This document shows, one piece after another, positions 1-6,466 of a DNA stretch of 9,815 nt. Numbering within the stretch: the first letter of the stretch is position 1; every line of letters starts with the position of its first letter. The stretch comes from Neisseriaceae bacterium (GTDB lineage Bacteria > Pseudomonadota > Gammaproteobacteria > Burkholderiales > Neisseriaceae): assembly GCA_017989485.1 (NCBI GenBank), contig JAGNPU010000043.1, forward strand, positions 1-9,815, written 5' to 3'. Both the position numbers and the translations under genes were made by a program. The notes beneath the pieces are model-generated. The model saw only the letters and a program-made list of their open reading frames with translations. It was not told where the DNA came from and did no database searches.

Positions 1-1367
1 TGATTTCCTTGGGCAGCTGTACCCTGAAGCTGAATGCCACGGCAGAAATGTTGCCGATTACCTGGCCTGAATTTTCTAACATGCATCCGTTTGCGCCGCA
101 AGACCAAACGCAAGGGTATATGGGCATGTTGGATGGCCTGGCGGAACAGTTGAAAATCATCACCGGTTTTGACGCCATGTCGCTACAGCCTAACTCTGGT
201 GCCCAAGGCGAATACGCCGGCCTGGTGGTGATTCGTCGCTACCATGAGTCTCGTGGCGAAAGCCATCGCGACGTGTGCTTGATTCCTCGCTCTGCCCATG
301 GCACCAACCCCGCATCGGCACAAATGGCCGGCATGAAGGTGGTGGTTGTGGCCTGTGATGAGCTCGGCAACGTTGACGTTGAAGACTTAAAAGCCAAGGC
401 CAAAGAGCATGAGGCCAATCTGGGTGCGTTGATGATTACCTACCCATCCACCCACGGCGTGTTTGAAGCGTCTATCCGTGAAATCTGTTCAATCATCCAT
501 GCCCACGGCGGTCAAGTGTATATGGATGGTGCCAACATGAACGCACAGGTAGGCATTATGCAGCCTGCGGAAGTGGGCGCCGACGTATTGCACATGAACC
601 TGCACAAAACCTTCTGCATCCCTCACGGTGGTGGCGGTCCTGGCATGGGCCCGATTGGCATGAAAGCCCACCTGGCGCCGTTTATGGCCAGCAACGTGGT
701 GGCGCCGATTGACGGTTTAGACGCCGACTTTGGCGCGATTTCTGCCGCGCCTTACGGCAGCGCCAGCATTTTGCCGATTACCTGGATGTACATCAGCATG
801 ATGGGCAAGGGTTTGCGTCAGGCCACCGAGGCCGCTTTGTTGCACGCCAACTACATTGCCCACCACTTGCAAAATGATTACCCCGTGTTGTACACCGGCC
901 AAAATGGCAAGGTGGCGCATGAGTGCATCATTGACATTCGTCCTTTGAAAGAAGCCAGCGGCATCACCGAAGTAGACGTGGCCAAGCGCTTAATGGACTT
1001 CGGTTTCCATGCGCCCACCATGTCGTTCCCAGTGGCCGGTACCTTGATGATTGAGCCGACCGAAAGCGAAAGCCAGGCCGAAATTGACCGCTTTATTGCG
1101 GCGATGAAGCAAATCAAAAAAGAAGTATTAAAGGTCCAGGCAGGCGAATGGCCATTAGAAGACAATCCATTGGTGCATGCGCCCCATACCCATGCCAACG
1201 TGATTGCCGATGAGTGGACCCACGTCTACAGCCGCGCTGAAGCCGTGTATCCCTTGCCGTTTGTGGCGGCCAATAAGTACTGGCCAACCGTGAATCGCGT
1301 GGATGATGTCTACGGCGACCGTAACCTGATGTGCAGCTGTCCTAGCCCTTCAGAATACGAAGACTAA
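1..1367 (+). CDS. gcvP: Glycine dehydrogenase (decarboxylating), P-protein, C-terminal part (5' end outside window)
   Basis: This is the PLP-dependent P-protein of the glycine cleavage system, which decarboxylates glycine and passes the aminomethyl group to the lipoyl arm of the H-protein in the cytoplasm. The reading frame is open to the left edge (first full codon at base 3) and reads [11 protein letters not shown], the conserved motif in the middle of the family, so the TTG at base 9 is internal and not a start. About 454 codons remain of a family length near 950. The PLP-lysine motif N-L-H-K-T-F is present, with the lysine codon at 606-608, followed directly by the glycine-rich loop H-G-G-G-G-P-G. 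The C-terminus is complete, ending at TAA 1365-1367, and a strong terminator follows 20 bases later. No other gcv gene is in view. The identity is secure; only the N-terminal half is missing. Confidence 0.97.
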   Translation, partial: ISLGSCTLKLNATAEMLPITWPEFSNMHPFAPQDQTQGYMGMLDGLAEQLKIITGFDAMSLQPNSGAQGEYAGLVVIRRYHESRGESHRDVCLIPRSAHGTNPASAQMAGMKVVVVACDELGNVDVEDLKAKAKEHEANLGALMITYPSTHGVFEASIREICSIIHAHGGQVYMDGANMNAQVGIMQPAEVGADVLHMNLHKTFCIPHGGGGPGMGPIGMKAHLAPFMASNVVAPIDGLDADFGAISAAPYGSASILPITWMYISMMGKGLRQATEAALLHANYIAHHLQNDYPVLYTGQNGKVAHECIIDIRPLKEASGITEVDVAKRLMDFGFHAPTMSFPVAGTLMIEPTESESQAEIDRFIAAMKQIKKEVLKVQAGEWPLEDNPLVHAPHTHANVIADEWTHVYSRAEAVYPLPFVAANKYWPTVNRVDDVYGDRNLMCSCPSPSEYED

Positions 1368-1387
1368 GCCTGCATCATGCCTTCCCC

Positions 1388-1414
1388 AACCCTGTCGTCA
1401 GACAGGGTTTTTTT
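1388..1414 (+). terminator. Rho-independent terminator of gcvP
   Basis: A perfect 9-bp stem (AACCCTGTC at 1388-1396 with GACAGGGTT at 1401-1409) has a 4-base loop and runs into seven T residues (1408-1414). It lies just after the gcvP stop. There is no T-run on the other strand, so it should act on plus-strand transcripts only. Confidence 0.93.
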
Positions 1415-1425
1415 GTGGCTGGCGG

Positions 1426-2151
1426 CTAGTGGGGGCGCAGCGTGTGGCTGCTGCTGTGGCTGCGGCCAAAGTCGTCTAGGGTGTGGATGACGATAGGGGT
1501 ACCGAGGGTTAACGGGGTCGAGCGCAGGGCCGGATGGCGTAGGCTGCTGTGGGGCGGCACCATCACCGGCTCGGCCAACGGCTTTGCCGAGCCGCTGGCG
1601 CGCTGCCAGCGGCTAATGGTCACGTGATAGGGGCTAGGGTTGTGGACGATGAACTGAGCCGTCTGGGGGTCGAAGTCGATGCCTAGTTGCGCGCCGCCGC
1701 CTTTCAGGTTGTTGCGCAAGTGGGCCGGGCGTAGGAACAGCTTAATCATGCTGAGGTAGTGCGTCGGCTGTGGCTGTTTTAACGCCTTGACCGGGCTTTC
1801 CATAAAATAAAAGTAATACACCGCTTCTTGCGTTTTGGGGCAGGCCTCAGGTGGGCCGACGTACATCAGGACAATTTTTTGCTGGCCTTGGGCCGGCATG
1901 TTGAGCTGGGCCGGAAAGGTGGCAAAAGGGGCTTGTGCCTGCTGGGGCAGCAGTTGCTGAGGCCGTGCGTCTATCCAGGTGGTGAGCACGCTGGGGCCGA
2001 ATGAGGGGTCTGGCACAAAGGTGAGGGTTTGCTTGGCTTGCGGGCAATAGTGAAACAGGCGTGTGCCCAGTAAGGTGGCACTCGCTTGGCTAAAAGGCCC
2101 CACGCCTAAGAGGATTAGGCAGACGGCCGCAGAAACAGTCAATTTGGGCAT
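1426..2151 (-). CDS. Periplasmic pilus-assembly chaperone (PapD/FimC family)
   Basis: Chaperones of this family bind pilus subunits in the periplasm by donating their G1 strand, then deliver them to an outer-membrane usher. The ATG at 2151 is chosen because it gives a clean signal peptide (M-P-K-L, a hydrophobic stretch, cleavage after A-S-A at about residue 25) and a 241-residue protein of usual length; the longer frame to 2238 would overlap the upstream gene and bury the signal. Arg31 in G-T-R-L-F and Lys137 in I-K-L-F-L-R-P match the two subunit-anchoring residues of PapD (Arg8, Lys112; Lys137 is mature residue 112). A G1-like alternating strand (about residues 91-98), the N-P-S-P-Y motif (171-175) and a final I-x-x-L-D-D-F-G also fit. 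Cys36 and Cys104 could form a disulfide. No clear Shine-Dalgarno sequence precedes the start. The gene lies 34 bases after the mini-pilin gene; no usher follows. Confidence 0.87.
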   Translation of the reverse strand: MPKLTVSAAVCLILLGVGPFSQASATLLGTRLFHYCPQAKQTLTFVPDPSFGPSVLTTWIDARPQQLLPQQAQAPFATFPAQLNMPAQGQQKIVLMYVGPPEACPKTQEAVYYFYFMESPVKALKQPQPTHYLSMIKLFLRPAHLRNNLKGGGAQLGIDFDPQTAQFIVHNPSPYHVTISRWQRASGSAKPLAEPVMVPPHSSLRHPALRSTPLTLGTPIVIHTLDDFGRSHSSSHTLRPH

Positions 2152-2185
2152 GATGTGTGGGCTAAGACCGTAGGGACCCGCGGGA

Positions 2186-2485
2186 TTATAAATAGGCGGC
2201 AAACACCACTTTGGCGTTTGCGGGCTCGATTCTATCACCGTCTAAGTGTGCCCGTTCATTTTTTTCAAGGGGGGCTAGGTTGAGCATGCTTAAGTGCACG
2301 TGTGCTTTGACATCGGCCGCACAGGCATGAGCAAAAAGGGCTTCCGGTGCGCTGGCGGCAGGGGCGACCACGCTGACGCTGCAAGAAGGGTTCACAATCA
2401 TGCCGGAAATGGCAATGTTGCCACCGTCGGCCAAGACGGCGCCAGAACAGGCCAATAGCCACAGAGCGGATAGGTATTTGTTCAT
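2186..2485 (-). CDS. Very short secreted pilin-like protein (putative chaperone-usher subunit)
   Basis: This is a 99-residue protein with a signal peptide (one Lys, a hydrophobic core, likely cleavage after V-L-A at residue 19), leaving about 80 residues. The mature start, G-N-I-A-I-S-G-M-I-V-N-P-S-C, resembles the N-terminal strand and first cysteine of type 1 family pilins. A second cysteine (Cys55) could pair with Cys35. The C-terminus, A-N-A-K-V-V-F-A-A-Y-L, resembles the last strand with penultimate Tyr that chaperones bind. The protein is only about half the normal pilin length, so the middle of the fold is short or missing. The start has AGAGGA about 8 bases upstream. The gene directly precedes the chaperone gene, which supports a pilus-related role, but the family match is by pattern only. 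Cys13 in L-L-A-C is a weak lipobox alternative. Confidence 0.65.
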   Translation of the reverse strand: MNKYLSALWLLACSGAVLADGGNIAISGMIVNPSCSVSVVAPAASAPEALFAHACAADVKAHVHLSMLNLAPLEKNERAHLDGDRIEPANAKVVFAAYL

Positions 2486-2697
2486 GTGTGCATCCTCTTC
2501 GGTCAGATGGAGGGCTTAGTACATACTCTGATTATTAAGCGATTGGCCATGAAAAGATAGTCTTTTGTGTAGAAAAGATGATTAATGCTAAGGAAAAGCG
2601 TGAACCGACCAGCCTGATTCGCTAAGTGATTGATCATATGATGAATTGGCTTGATCTAGGGGAAGGGCCCGGGTTTGGGCTAGGGAGGAATTAACCC

Positions 2698-2726
2698 TTG
2701 CAGTTATTAATGATAATCAGTATTAT
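2698..2726 (+). promoter_or_regulatory. Promoter of bfd
   Basis: TTGCAG (2698-2703; weak, 3 of 6 to consensus) is separated by exactly 17 bases from TATTAT (2721-2726; 5 of 6). Transcription would start near 2733, leaving a leader of about 30 bases with AAGGGTGG as the ribosome site before the ATG at 2763. The spacer and -10 are covered by the Fur box. Confidence 0.6.
2706..2724 (+). promoter_or_regulatory. Fur box overlapping the bfd promoter
   Basis: The 19 bases ATTAATGATAATCAGTATT match the classical 19-bp Fur consensus at 15 positions, including the uninterrupted core TGATAATCA. The site covers the spacer and most of the -10, so iron-loaded Fur would block RNA polymerase. This fits the known iron repression of bfd genes in other bacteria. 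Confidence 0.8.
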
Positions 2727-2762
2727 TAACTTCATTAATAAGATTACGCAAAGGGTGGCTTC

Positions 2763-2990
2763 ATGTACATTTGTATATGTAACGGGGTAACCGACACACA
2801 AATTAAAGAGCAGGTCAGCGCGGGGGCAACCAGCCTGGCTGACCTACAGGCCAGCTTAGGCGTGGCCACCTGCTGTGGCTGTTGTGCCGCGGCCGCCAGC
2901 GCCTACCTGCCTGGGGGCGCCTTAGATGACGGCGCCACCGTGCCGGCTTTTGCCGCCTGTGCCTGTGCGGCCGCGGCGGCCATCGCCTAG
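2763..2990 (+). CDS. bfd: Bacterioferritin-associated ferredoxin ([2Fe-2S], BFD-like)
   Basis: Bfd is a small cytoplasmic [2Fe-2S] protein that docks on bacterioferritin near the haem and passes electrons inward, reducing the ferric core so that iron is released. The start M-Y-I-C-I-C-N-G and the spacing Cys4-x-Cys6-x31-Cys38-x2-Cys41 match the four cluster ligands of E. coli Bfd (M-Y-V-C-L-C-N-G; Cys 4, 6, 38, 41). The protein has 75 residues against about 64 in E. coli. It is unusual in having extra cysteines at 37 and 40, giving C-C-G-C-C, and two more (66, 68) in an alanine-rich tail. It sits next to, and converges on, its likely partners, the two bacterioferritin genes, and is preceded by a Fur box, so it should be made when iron is scarce. 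Confidence 0.93.
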   Translation: MYICICNGVTDTQIKEQVSAGATSLADLQASLGVATCCGCCAAAASAYLPGGALDDGATVPAFAACACAAAAAIA

Positions 2991-3010
2991 AATCGGCCCC
3001 AAACCGCCTC

Positions 3011-3050
3011 AAAAACAAAGCCCTGTTGCGTGATTGCAACAGGGCTTTGT
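3011..3050 (-). terminator. Terminator between the converging bfd and bfr genes
   Basis: This is a perfect 15-bp stem (3015-3029 with 3036-3050) and 6-base loop. Read on the minus strand it is followed by five T residues (A-run 3011-3015), so it is a strong terminator for the bacterioferritin operon ending at 3074. On the plus strand no T-run follows, but the stem ends in TTT and is stable enough that it may also stop bfd transcripts. Confidence 0.9.
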
Positions 3051-3073
3051 GGTGTCGTACTCGCCGAGTCTGA

Positions 3074-3547
3074 TTAGTCTTCGGTGGCTGAGGTTTGTAA
3101 GTAATTCATCAGGCCCACTTCGGTAATCAATTCTTGCTGGGTTTCGAGCCAATCAATGTATTCTTCGTTGGTGTCCATTTGGTCGGCCAAGAGGTCGCGC
3201 GACACATAGTCTTGCTTTTCTTCGCACAGGGCGATGGCGGCCACCAGGGCGTCGTGCTTATTGCCCTCTAGCTGAAGGTCGCAGGCAATGATTTCGGGCA
3301 CGCTTTCGCCGATTAATAATTTGCCCAGTTCCTGTAGGTTAGGCAAACCGTCGAGCAGCAAGACGCGTTCAATAATGGCGTCGGCGTCCTTCATGTCTTT
3401 AATCGATTTTTTGTAAATGTGTTCACCCAGTTCGGTGAAGCCCCAGTTCTTCAAAATGCGCGCATGTAAAAAATATTGGTTGATGGCGATTAACAACAGG
3501 CCCAAGTTCTTATTGAGCTGTTGTAACACAATGCGGTCACCTTTCAT
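3074..3547 (-). CDS. bfr: Bacterioferritin, haem-binding subunit with degenerate ferroxidase site
   Basis: This is a 157-residue bacterioferritin, a subunit of the 24-mer iron-storage shell. The ATG at 3547 (M-K-G-D) is preferred over the GTG at 3553 because AAGGAG then lies 5 bases upstream, whereas it would abut the GTG; M-K-G-D is also the usual family start. Met52, the axial ligand of the inter-subunit haem, is present in K-D-M-K-D. Of the usual di-iron ligands (Glu18, Glu51, His54, Glu94, Glu127, His130) only Glu94 is kept; the others read Leu18, Asp51, Asp54, Asn127 and Tyr130. The subunit should therefore bind haem but not oxidise iron by the normal route. It lies 24 bases downstream of the second bfr gene and is presumably cotranscribed with it. 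This resembles the alpha-type subunit of the heteropolymeric bacterioferritin described in Pseudomonas putida. Confidence 0.95.
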   Translation of the reverse strand: MKGDRIVLQQLNKNLGLLLIAINQYFLHARILKNWGFTELGEHIYKKSIKDMKDADAIIERVLLLDGLPNLQELGKLLIGESVPEIIACDLQLEGNKHDALVAAIALCEEKQDYVSRDLLADQMDTNEEYIDWLETQQELITEVGLMNYLQTSATED

Positions 3548-3571
3548 GGTCACTCCTTATTGTATGGGTTT

Positions 3572-4036
3572 TTAGAACTGGCTTTGCAAGTAGTTCTGTA
3601 AGCCAACCATGTCGATCAAGCGCAGCTGTTGTTCTAGCCAGTGGGCGTGGTCTTCTTCGGTGTCTTGTAGCTGGGTCACCAACATTTCGCGGGTCACATA
3701 GTCTTGCTTGGCTTCGCATAGGGCGACGCCGGTTTTCAAGGCGCCACGGACTTCTTCTTCTAAGTTCAAATCCAAACGCAGCATTTCTGGCACGTCTTTA
3801 CCCACGTGAATGGCGCTAGGGACCATTTTTGGGGTGCCTTCTAACATCAGAATGCGGGTGATGATTTGCTGGGCGTGATTGGTTTCATCGGCCATTTCAT
3901 GGTTAATGCGCGCAAACAGTTTTTGATAACCCCATTCGGCATACATAGAAGAGTGAATGAAGTATTGGTCACGAGCTGCTAGCTCGCCTGCGAGCAGTAC
4001 ATTTAAATAGTCAATGACTTCTGGATTACCTTTCAT
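3572..4036 (-). CDS. bfr: Bacterioferritin, ferroxidase subunit lacking the haem ligand
   Basis: This is a 154-residue bacterioferritin that oxidises Fe(II) and stores the ferric mineral. All six di-iron ligands are present at the standard numbers: Glu18, Glu51, His54, Glu94, Glu127 and His130. The haem ligand is not: position 52 is Thr (D-E-T-N-H instead of the usual D-E-M-K-H). It is thus the counterpart of the following subunit, which has Met52 but a ruined ferroxidase site. The start M-K-G-N is preceded by AAAGGG with 6 bases of spacing. It is the first gene of the two-gene bfr operon, with a perfect -10 about 40 bases upstream. Tandem bfr genes with a similar gap occur in Neisseria, which supports a Neisseriales origin. 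Confidence 0.95.
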   Translation of the reverse strand: MKGNPEVIDYLNVLLAGELAARDQYFIHSSMYAEWGYQKLFARINHEMADETNHAQQIITRILMLEGTPKMVPSAIHVGKDVPEMLRLDLNLEEEVRGALKTGVALCEAKQDYVTREMLVTQLQDTEEDHAHWLEQQLRLIDMVGLQNYLQSQF

Positions 4037-4074
4037 GGCATACCCTTTCTTGGTTTTGGTTCGGTTATTTTTCT

Positions 4075-4080
4075 ATTATA
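4075..4080 (-). promoter_or_regulatory. -10 element of the bfr operon promoter
   Basis: On the minus strand a perfect TATAAT lies about 40 bases before the first bfr start. No good -35 is found 16-18 bases upstream (the bases there read AGAGTC), so an activator or another contact may be used. The best nearby Fur-box alignment is only 10 of 19, so Fur repression is not supported here. Confidence 0.5.
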
Positions 4081-4119
4081 ACCGATTTAGATTAAAGGAC
4101 TCTTTGATAATAACTATAG

Positions 4120-4142
4120 AAAAACCCGCCAGGCGGCGGGTT
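4120..4142 (-). terminator. Terminator of the tyrP-like gene
   Basis: On the minus strand an 8-bp perfect stem (AACCCGCC at 4123-4130 with GGCGGGTT at 4135-4142) with a 4-base loop is followed by five T residues (A-run 4120-4124). It lies 15 bases past the permease stop and isolates the permease from the bfr promoter. Confidence 0.88.
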
Positions 4143-4157
4143 GCGGCTGATTCTTAT

Positions 4158-5360
4158 TTAACCGACGGCGGGGATGAGGCCCAGCATCTGCAAAAACTGC
4201 GAGCCGATGATGCCACAGCCTAAGAGCACCACCAGCACCAGAGCCGCTTTGCCGCCTTTGACCACGTAGTCGTCGTTGGCCACATATTGGCGACGCTTGG
4301 CCCAGACCATGGCCACCGGCATGAACACCGCGAGGATGGTTAAGGCAATGGCGGCATAGCCTAAGGCGGTGATGAAGCCCTTAGGGTAAAACAGGGCAAA
4401 GCCTAGGGGCGGCACAAAGGTGATTAAGGCGACCTGAAGGCGATGGCCGGTGCTGCGGTTACGGCTCAGGGAATCGGCAATAAAGTCGAACAGGCCCAGG
4501 CTGACGCCCAGGAATGAGGTGGCTAGGGCCAGGTCGGCAAACACGGTAACGGCCTTATTCACCATCGGGGTTTGCAGGGCTTGGCTAATGGTGCTCATGA
4601 ACTGGCTTAAGCCAGAGCTGCCAAAAAGCTCAGCCTGGGTGAAAATGCCTTGTATCGCGACCTGCCACAGCAGGTAGACGAAGAGCGGCAGGGCCGAACC
4701 AAAAATCATGATTTTGCGTAAGGCCTTGATGTCTTTGCCCACGTATTGAACGATGGAGGGGATGCTGCCGTGAAAGCCAAATGAGGTAAAGATCACCGGC
4801 AGTGACGACAGCAACAGGCCTTGTTGTAAGGGCATGGCCATCAGGTTTTTGATGTGCACATGGGGCATGAGCAAGGTCAACATGATGACGAGGGCAATGA
4901 TTTTTAGGGTGAACAAGACGCGGTTGACGATGTCGACCGAATGCGTGCCGATCGACACCACGAGGGCGATCACCACGGTAAAAAAGACGGTGCCCCAGGT
5001 GTGTTGCTCGATGTGAAACCAGGCGTTGATTTTGTCGTTAAACTGCGAGCCGCCGCCGGCAATATAGGCCGCGCACAGGGCGTAAAACAAAAACAGCACC
5101 GCAAACGTGGCCAGATAACGGCCTTTTTTGCCTAAAAACTGATAGGCCAAGGTGTGTAAGGTGGCGTCGGCGGGGGCATGTTGATGCACTTCCAGCATCA
5201 GCATGGCGGTGTACACCATTAACAGCCAAATGCCGCACATAATGAGGGTGGCGGGCCAAAAGCCAATGCCTGCAGAGGCCAGCGGGAGGGCCAACATACC
5301 GGCGCCTATGGTGGTGCCAGCAATGATTAAGGTGCTGCCAAATACTCTATTTGTAGTCAT
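4158..5360 (-). CDS. tyrP: Aromatic amino-acid permease (TyrP/Mtr, HAAAP family)
   Basis: This is an inner-membrane proton symporter that imports an aromatic amino acid. It has 400 residues, nearly the length of E. coli TyrP (403), and resembles it from end to end: the N-terminal A-G-T-T-I-G-A-G-M-L motif (14-23), L-P-L-A-S-A-G-I-G-F, F-T-S-F-G-F-H-G-S-I-P-S-I (191-203), the long F-A-D-L-A-L-A-T-S-F-L-G run (274-285), F-Y-P-K-G-F (324-329) and the ending L-I-P-A-V-G (TyrP: L-L-P-E-V-G). About eleven hydrophobic segments can be traced. Tyrosine is the most likely substrate because the match to TyrP looks closer than to Mtr, but tryptophan cannot be excluded. The ATG at 5360 has only a weak ribosome site (TAAGA). 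No TyrR box was recognised upstream. The neighbours are unrelated. Confidence 0.92.
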   Translation of the reverse strand: MTTNRVFGSTLIIAGTTIGAGMLALPLASAGIGFWPATLIMCGIWLLMVYTAMLMLEVHQHAPADATLHTLAYQFLGKKGRYLATFAVLFLFYALCAAYIAGGGSQFNDKINAWFHIEQHTWGTVFFTVVIALVVSIGTHSVDIVNRVLFTLKIIALVIMLTLLMPHVHIKNLMAMPLQQGLLLSSLPVIFTSFGFHGSIPSIVQYVGKDIKALRKIMIFGSALPLFVYLLWQVAIQGIFTQAELFGSSGLSQFMSTISQALQTPMVNKAVTVFADLALATSFLGVSLGLFDFIADSLSRNRSTGHRLQVALITFVPPLGFALFYPKGFITALGYAAIALTILAVFMPVAMVWAKRRQYVANDDYVVKGGKAALVLVVLLGCGIIGSQFLQMLGLIPAVG

Positions 5361-5447
5361 GTTGGGTCTTATTCATGGAGAGACAAGCTTTGCCCCGTGG
5401 TTAGGAGTGTTGAAGGCCAATCGGCTGGGCCCGGATAAGGGTAAGAG

Positions 5448-5456
5448 AGTATAGCA
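5448..5456 (-). promoter_or_regulatory. Possible extended -10 promoter of the tyrP-like gene
   Basis: On the minus strand TGCTATACT (TG-n plus a 5-of-6 -10) lies about 90 bases before the permease start. No matching -35 was found, as is common for extended -10 promoters. The resulting leader would be about 80 bases and has no recognised riboswitch. Confidence 0.4.
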
Positions 5457-5521
5457 TTTGAATAATGGGATGGACAGCCGCGGATCAGGAGGGCGATCCA
5501 GCCGGCTGAGGCGGAGGCCTC

Positions 5522-5558
5522 AAAAAAAACCGCCACCCTGAAACCTCATGGTGGCGGT
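5522..5558 (-). terminator. Terminator of the M48 protease gene
   Basis: On the minus strand a perfect 9-bp stem (5529-5537 with 5550-5558) has a 12-base loop and is followed by a run of eight T residues (A-run 5522-5529). It begins 16 bases beyond the protease stop. Confidence 0.9.
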
Positions 5559-5574
5559 GTCACAGCGAGCCTAA

Positions 5575-6408
5575 TTAACGTTTTTTGGTGGCGGTCGCTT
5601 TTTTGCCTTTGCTTTGCTCGTACAGCGGCATCAGCGTAGGAATGTGTTTTTGCAATTCTTTTTGGCGTGCTTCGCTGGCCGGGTGGGTAGAGAACATCCC
5701 ACCGCTGGCGCCCATTTTGGCCATTTTTTGCCATAGGGTCACGGCGGCTTCAGGGTTGTAACCCGCACGCGCCATCATTTCTAGGCCAATACGGTCGGCT
5801 TCGGTTTCCATGGTGCGTGAGAACGGCAAGGTGATGGCCAGGTTGCCCACTTGCGCGGCTAGGTCTGCTTGGCTGCCAGACAGGCCGGCAAGCTTGCTCA
5901 CCAGGCTTAGGCCCTGTTTTTTGGCCAGGTCTTGTGACACCTGTTCGCGGCTGTGTTCGCGCAGCACGTGGGCCATTTCATGGCCCACAATGGCCGCCAA
6001 TTCGTCATCGGTCAGCTTGAGCTGATTCACAATGCCGGTGTAGACCACCATTTTGCCACCAGGCATGGCGAAGGCGTTGACTTCATTGCTTTTGATGACT
6101 TCGATTTGCCAGTTAAACTGCTGGCCATCGGCACGGAATACGTTGGTTTGTGGTACTAAACGGTTAAAAATGGTTTTGACGCGTTTGGCCGTGGCTGAAG
6201 ACGTGTCTAATACGCCTTTTTGACGGGCTTCGGCGGTCAGTTGTTTAAACTGCTGGGCCGATTGGGCGTTGAGGTCTTCGCTGGAAATCAGCAACAGCTG
6301 TTTGCGGTTGCTGCCGGTTAAGTCTGCACCGGTCGTGCTCATACAGCCGCTTAAGGCGCCACCCATGACGAGGGCCGCAATGAATGACGTTAACTTGGTT
6401 TTATTCAT
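5575..6408 (-). CDS. M48-family zinc metalloprotease, outer-membrane lipoprotein (LoiP/YggG-like)
   Basis: This is a predicted envelope quality-control protease. The ATG at 6408 gives 277 residues; it is preferred to the ATG at 6441 because it has an AAGAGA ribosome site and starts exactly at a lipoprotein signal peptide (M-N-K-T-K-L, hydrophobic core, lipobox L-S-G-Cys22). The residue after the cysteine is Met rather than Asp, which predicts sorting to the outer membrane, facing the periplasm. The zinc motif H143-E-M-A-H147 is complete, and the third ligand is Glu203 in E-T-E-A-D. N-A-F-A-M-P-G-G before the helix and S-T-H-P-A-S near the end are typical of M48 subfamily C proteases such as LoiP. 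The tail is rich in lysine. It has its own promoter and terminator, so it is likely monocistronic. Confidence 0.92.
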   Translation of the reverse strand: MNKTKLTSFIAALVMGGALSGCMSTTGADLTGSNRKQLLLISSEDLNAQSAQQFKQLTAEARQKGVLDTSSATAKRVKTIFNRLVPQTNVFRADGQQFNWQIEVIKSNEVNAFAMPGGKMVVYTGIVNQLKLTDDELAAIVGHEMAHVLREHSREQVSQDLAKKQGLSLVSKLAGLSGSQADLAAQVGNLAITLPFSRTMETEADRIGLEMMARAGYNPEAAVTLWQKMAKMGASGGMFSTHPASEARQKELQKHIPTLMPLYEQSKGKKATATKKR

Positions 6409-6436
6409 GGTGATCTCTTTTAAGTAATTGTTGAAC

Positions 6437-6466
6437 ATCATAATACGTTTATGGCATTTTTGGCAA
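6437..6466 (-). promoter_or_regulatory. Promoter of the M48 protease gene
   Basis: On the minus strand TTGCCA (6461-6466; 5 of 6 to the -35 consensus) is followed after 18 bases by TATGAT (6437-6442; 5 of 6). An overlapping TATTAT (6440-6445) gives a 15-base spacer and is less likely. The site is about 30 bases before the ATG at 6408 and lies just after the rubredoxin stop. Confidence 0.6.

Larger units (their letters stand above)
2486..2762. other. Divergent intergenic region between the pilin-like gene and bfd
   Basis: This is 277 bases without a gene. On the bfd side it holds the Fur box and promoter given separately. On the pilin side it holds an alternating repeat, AAAAGA-tag-TCTTTT-gtgtag-AAAAGA (2552-2578), whose middle arm could pair with either flank. 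In the middle is the 10-bp palindrome ATCATATGAT (2633-2642), extending imperfectly over 2629-2646. I could not assign a convincing -35/-10 pair for the pilin-like gene. No ORF or RNA gene was recognised. Confidence 0.6.

Noticed and set aside
2152..2238. Longer N-terminus for the chaperone (270 residues, start at 2238)
   Set aside because: It would overlap the upstream gene and place about 29 non-hydrophobic residues before a clear signal peptide. The internal ATG at 2151 gives the normal family length.
2629..2646. FNR site in the divergent region (TTGAT...)
   Set aside because: The second half-site does not read ATCAA at the required 4-base spacing.
2815..3039. Arg/Trp-rich minus-strand frame opposite bfd
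   Set aside because: A shadow of the GC- and Ala-rich bfd codons; no ribosome site and it runs through the terminator hairpin.
3548..3553. GTG start (3553) for the downstream bacterioferritin
   Set aside because: The AAGGAG ribosome site would touch the GTG. The ATG at 3547 has proper spacing and gives the family start M-K-G-D.
4106..4124. Possible Fur box (GATAAT...) upstream of the bfr operon
   Set aside because: Only 10 of 19 positions match the consensus, and the site lies upstream of a region without a proper -35. It is no better than expected in AT-rich intergenic DNA.
4014..4223. Plus-strand frame crossing the bfr promoter and permease terminator
   Set aside because: It spans regulatory signals and the 3' end of the permease, with no recognisable protein pattern.
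6409..6441. Upstream ATG (6441) for the M48 protease
   Set aside because: It would add 11 residues before a typical lipoprotein signal and would coincide with the -10 region of the predicted promoter.
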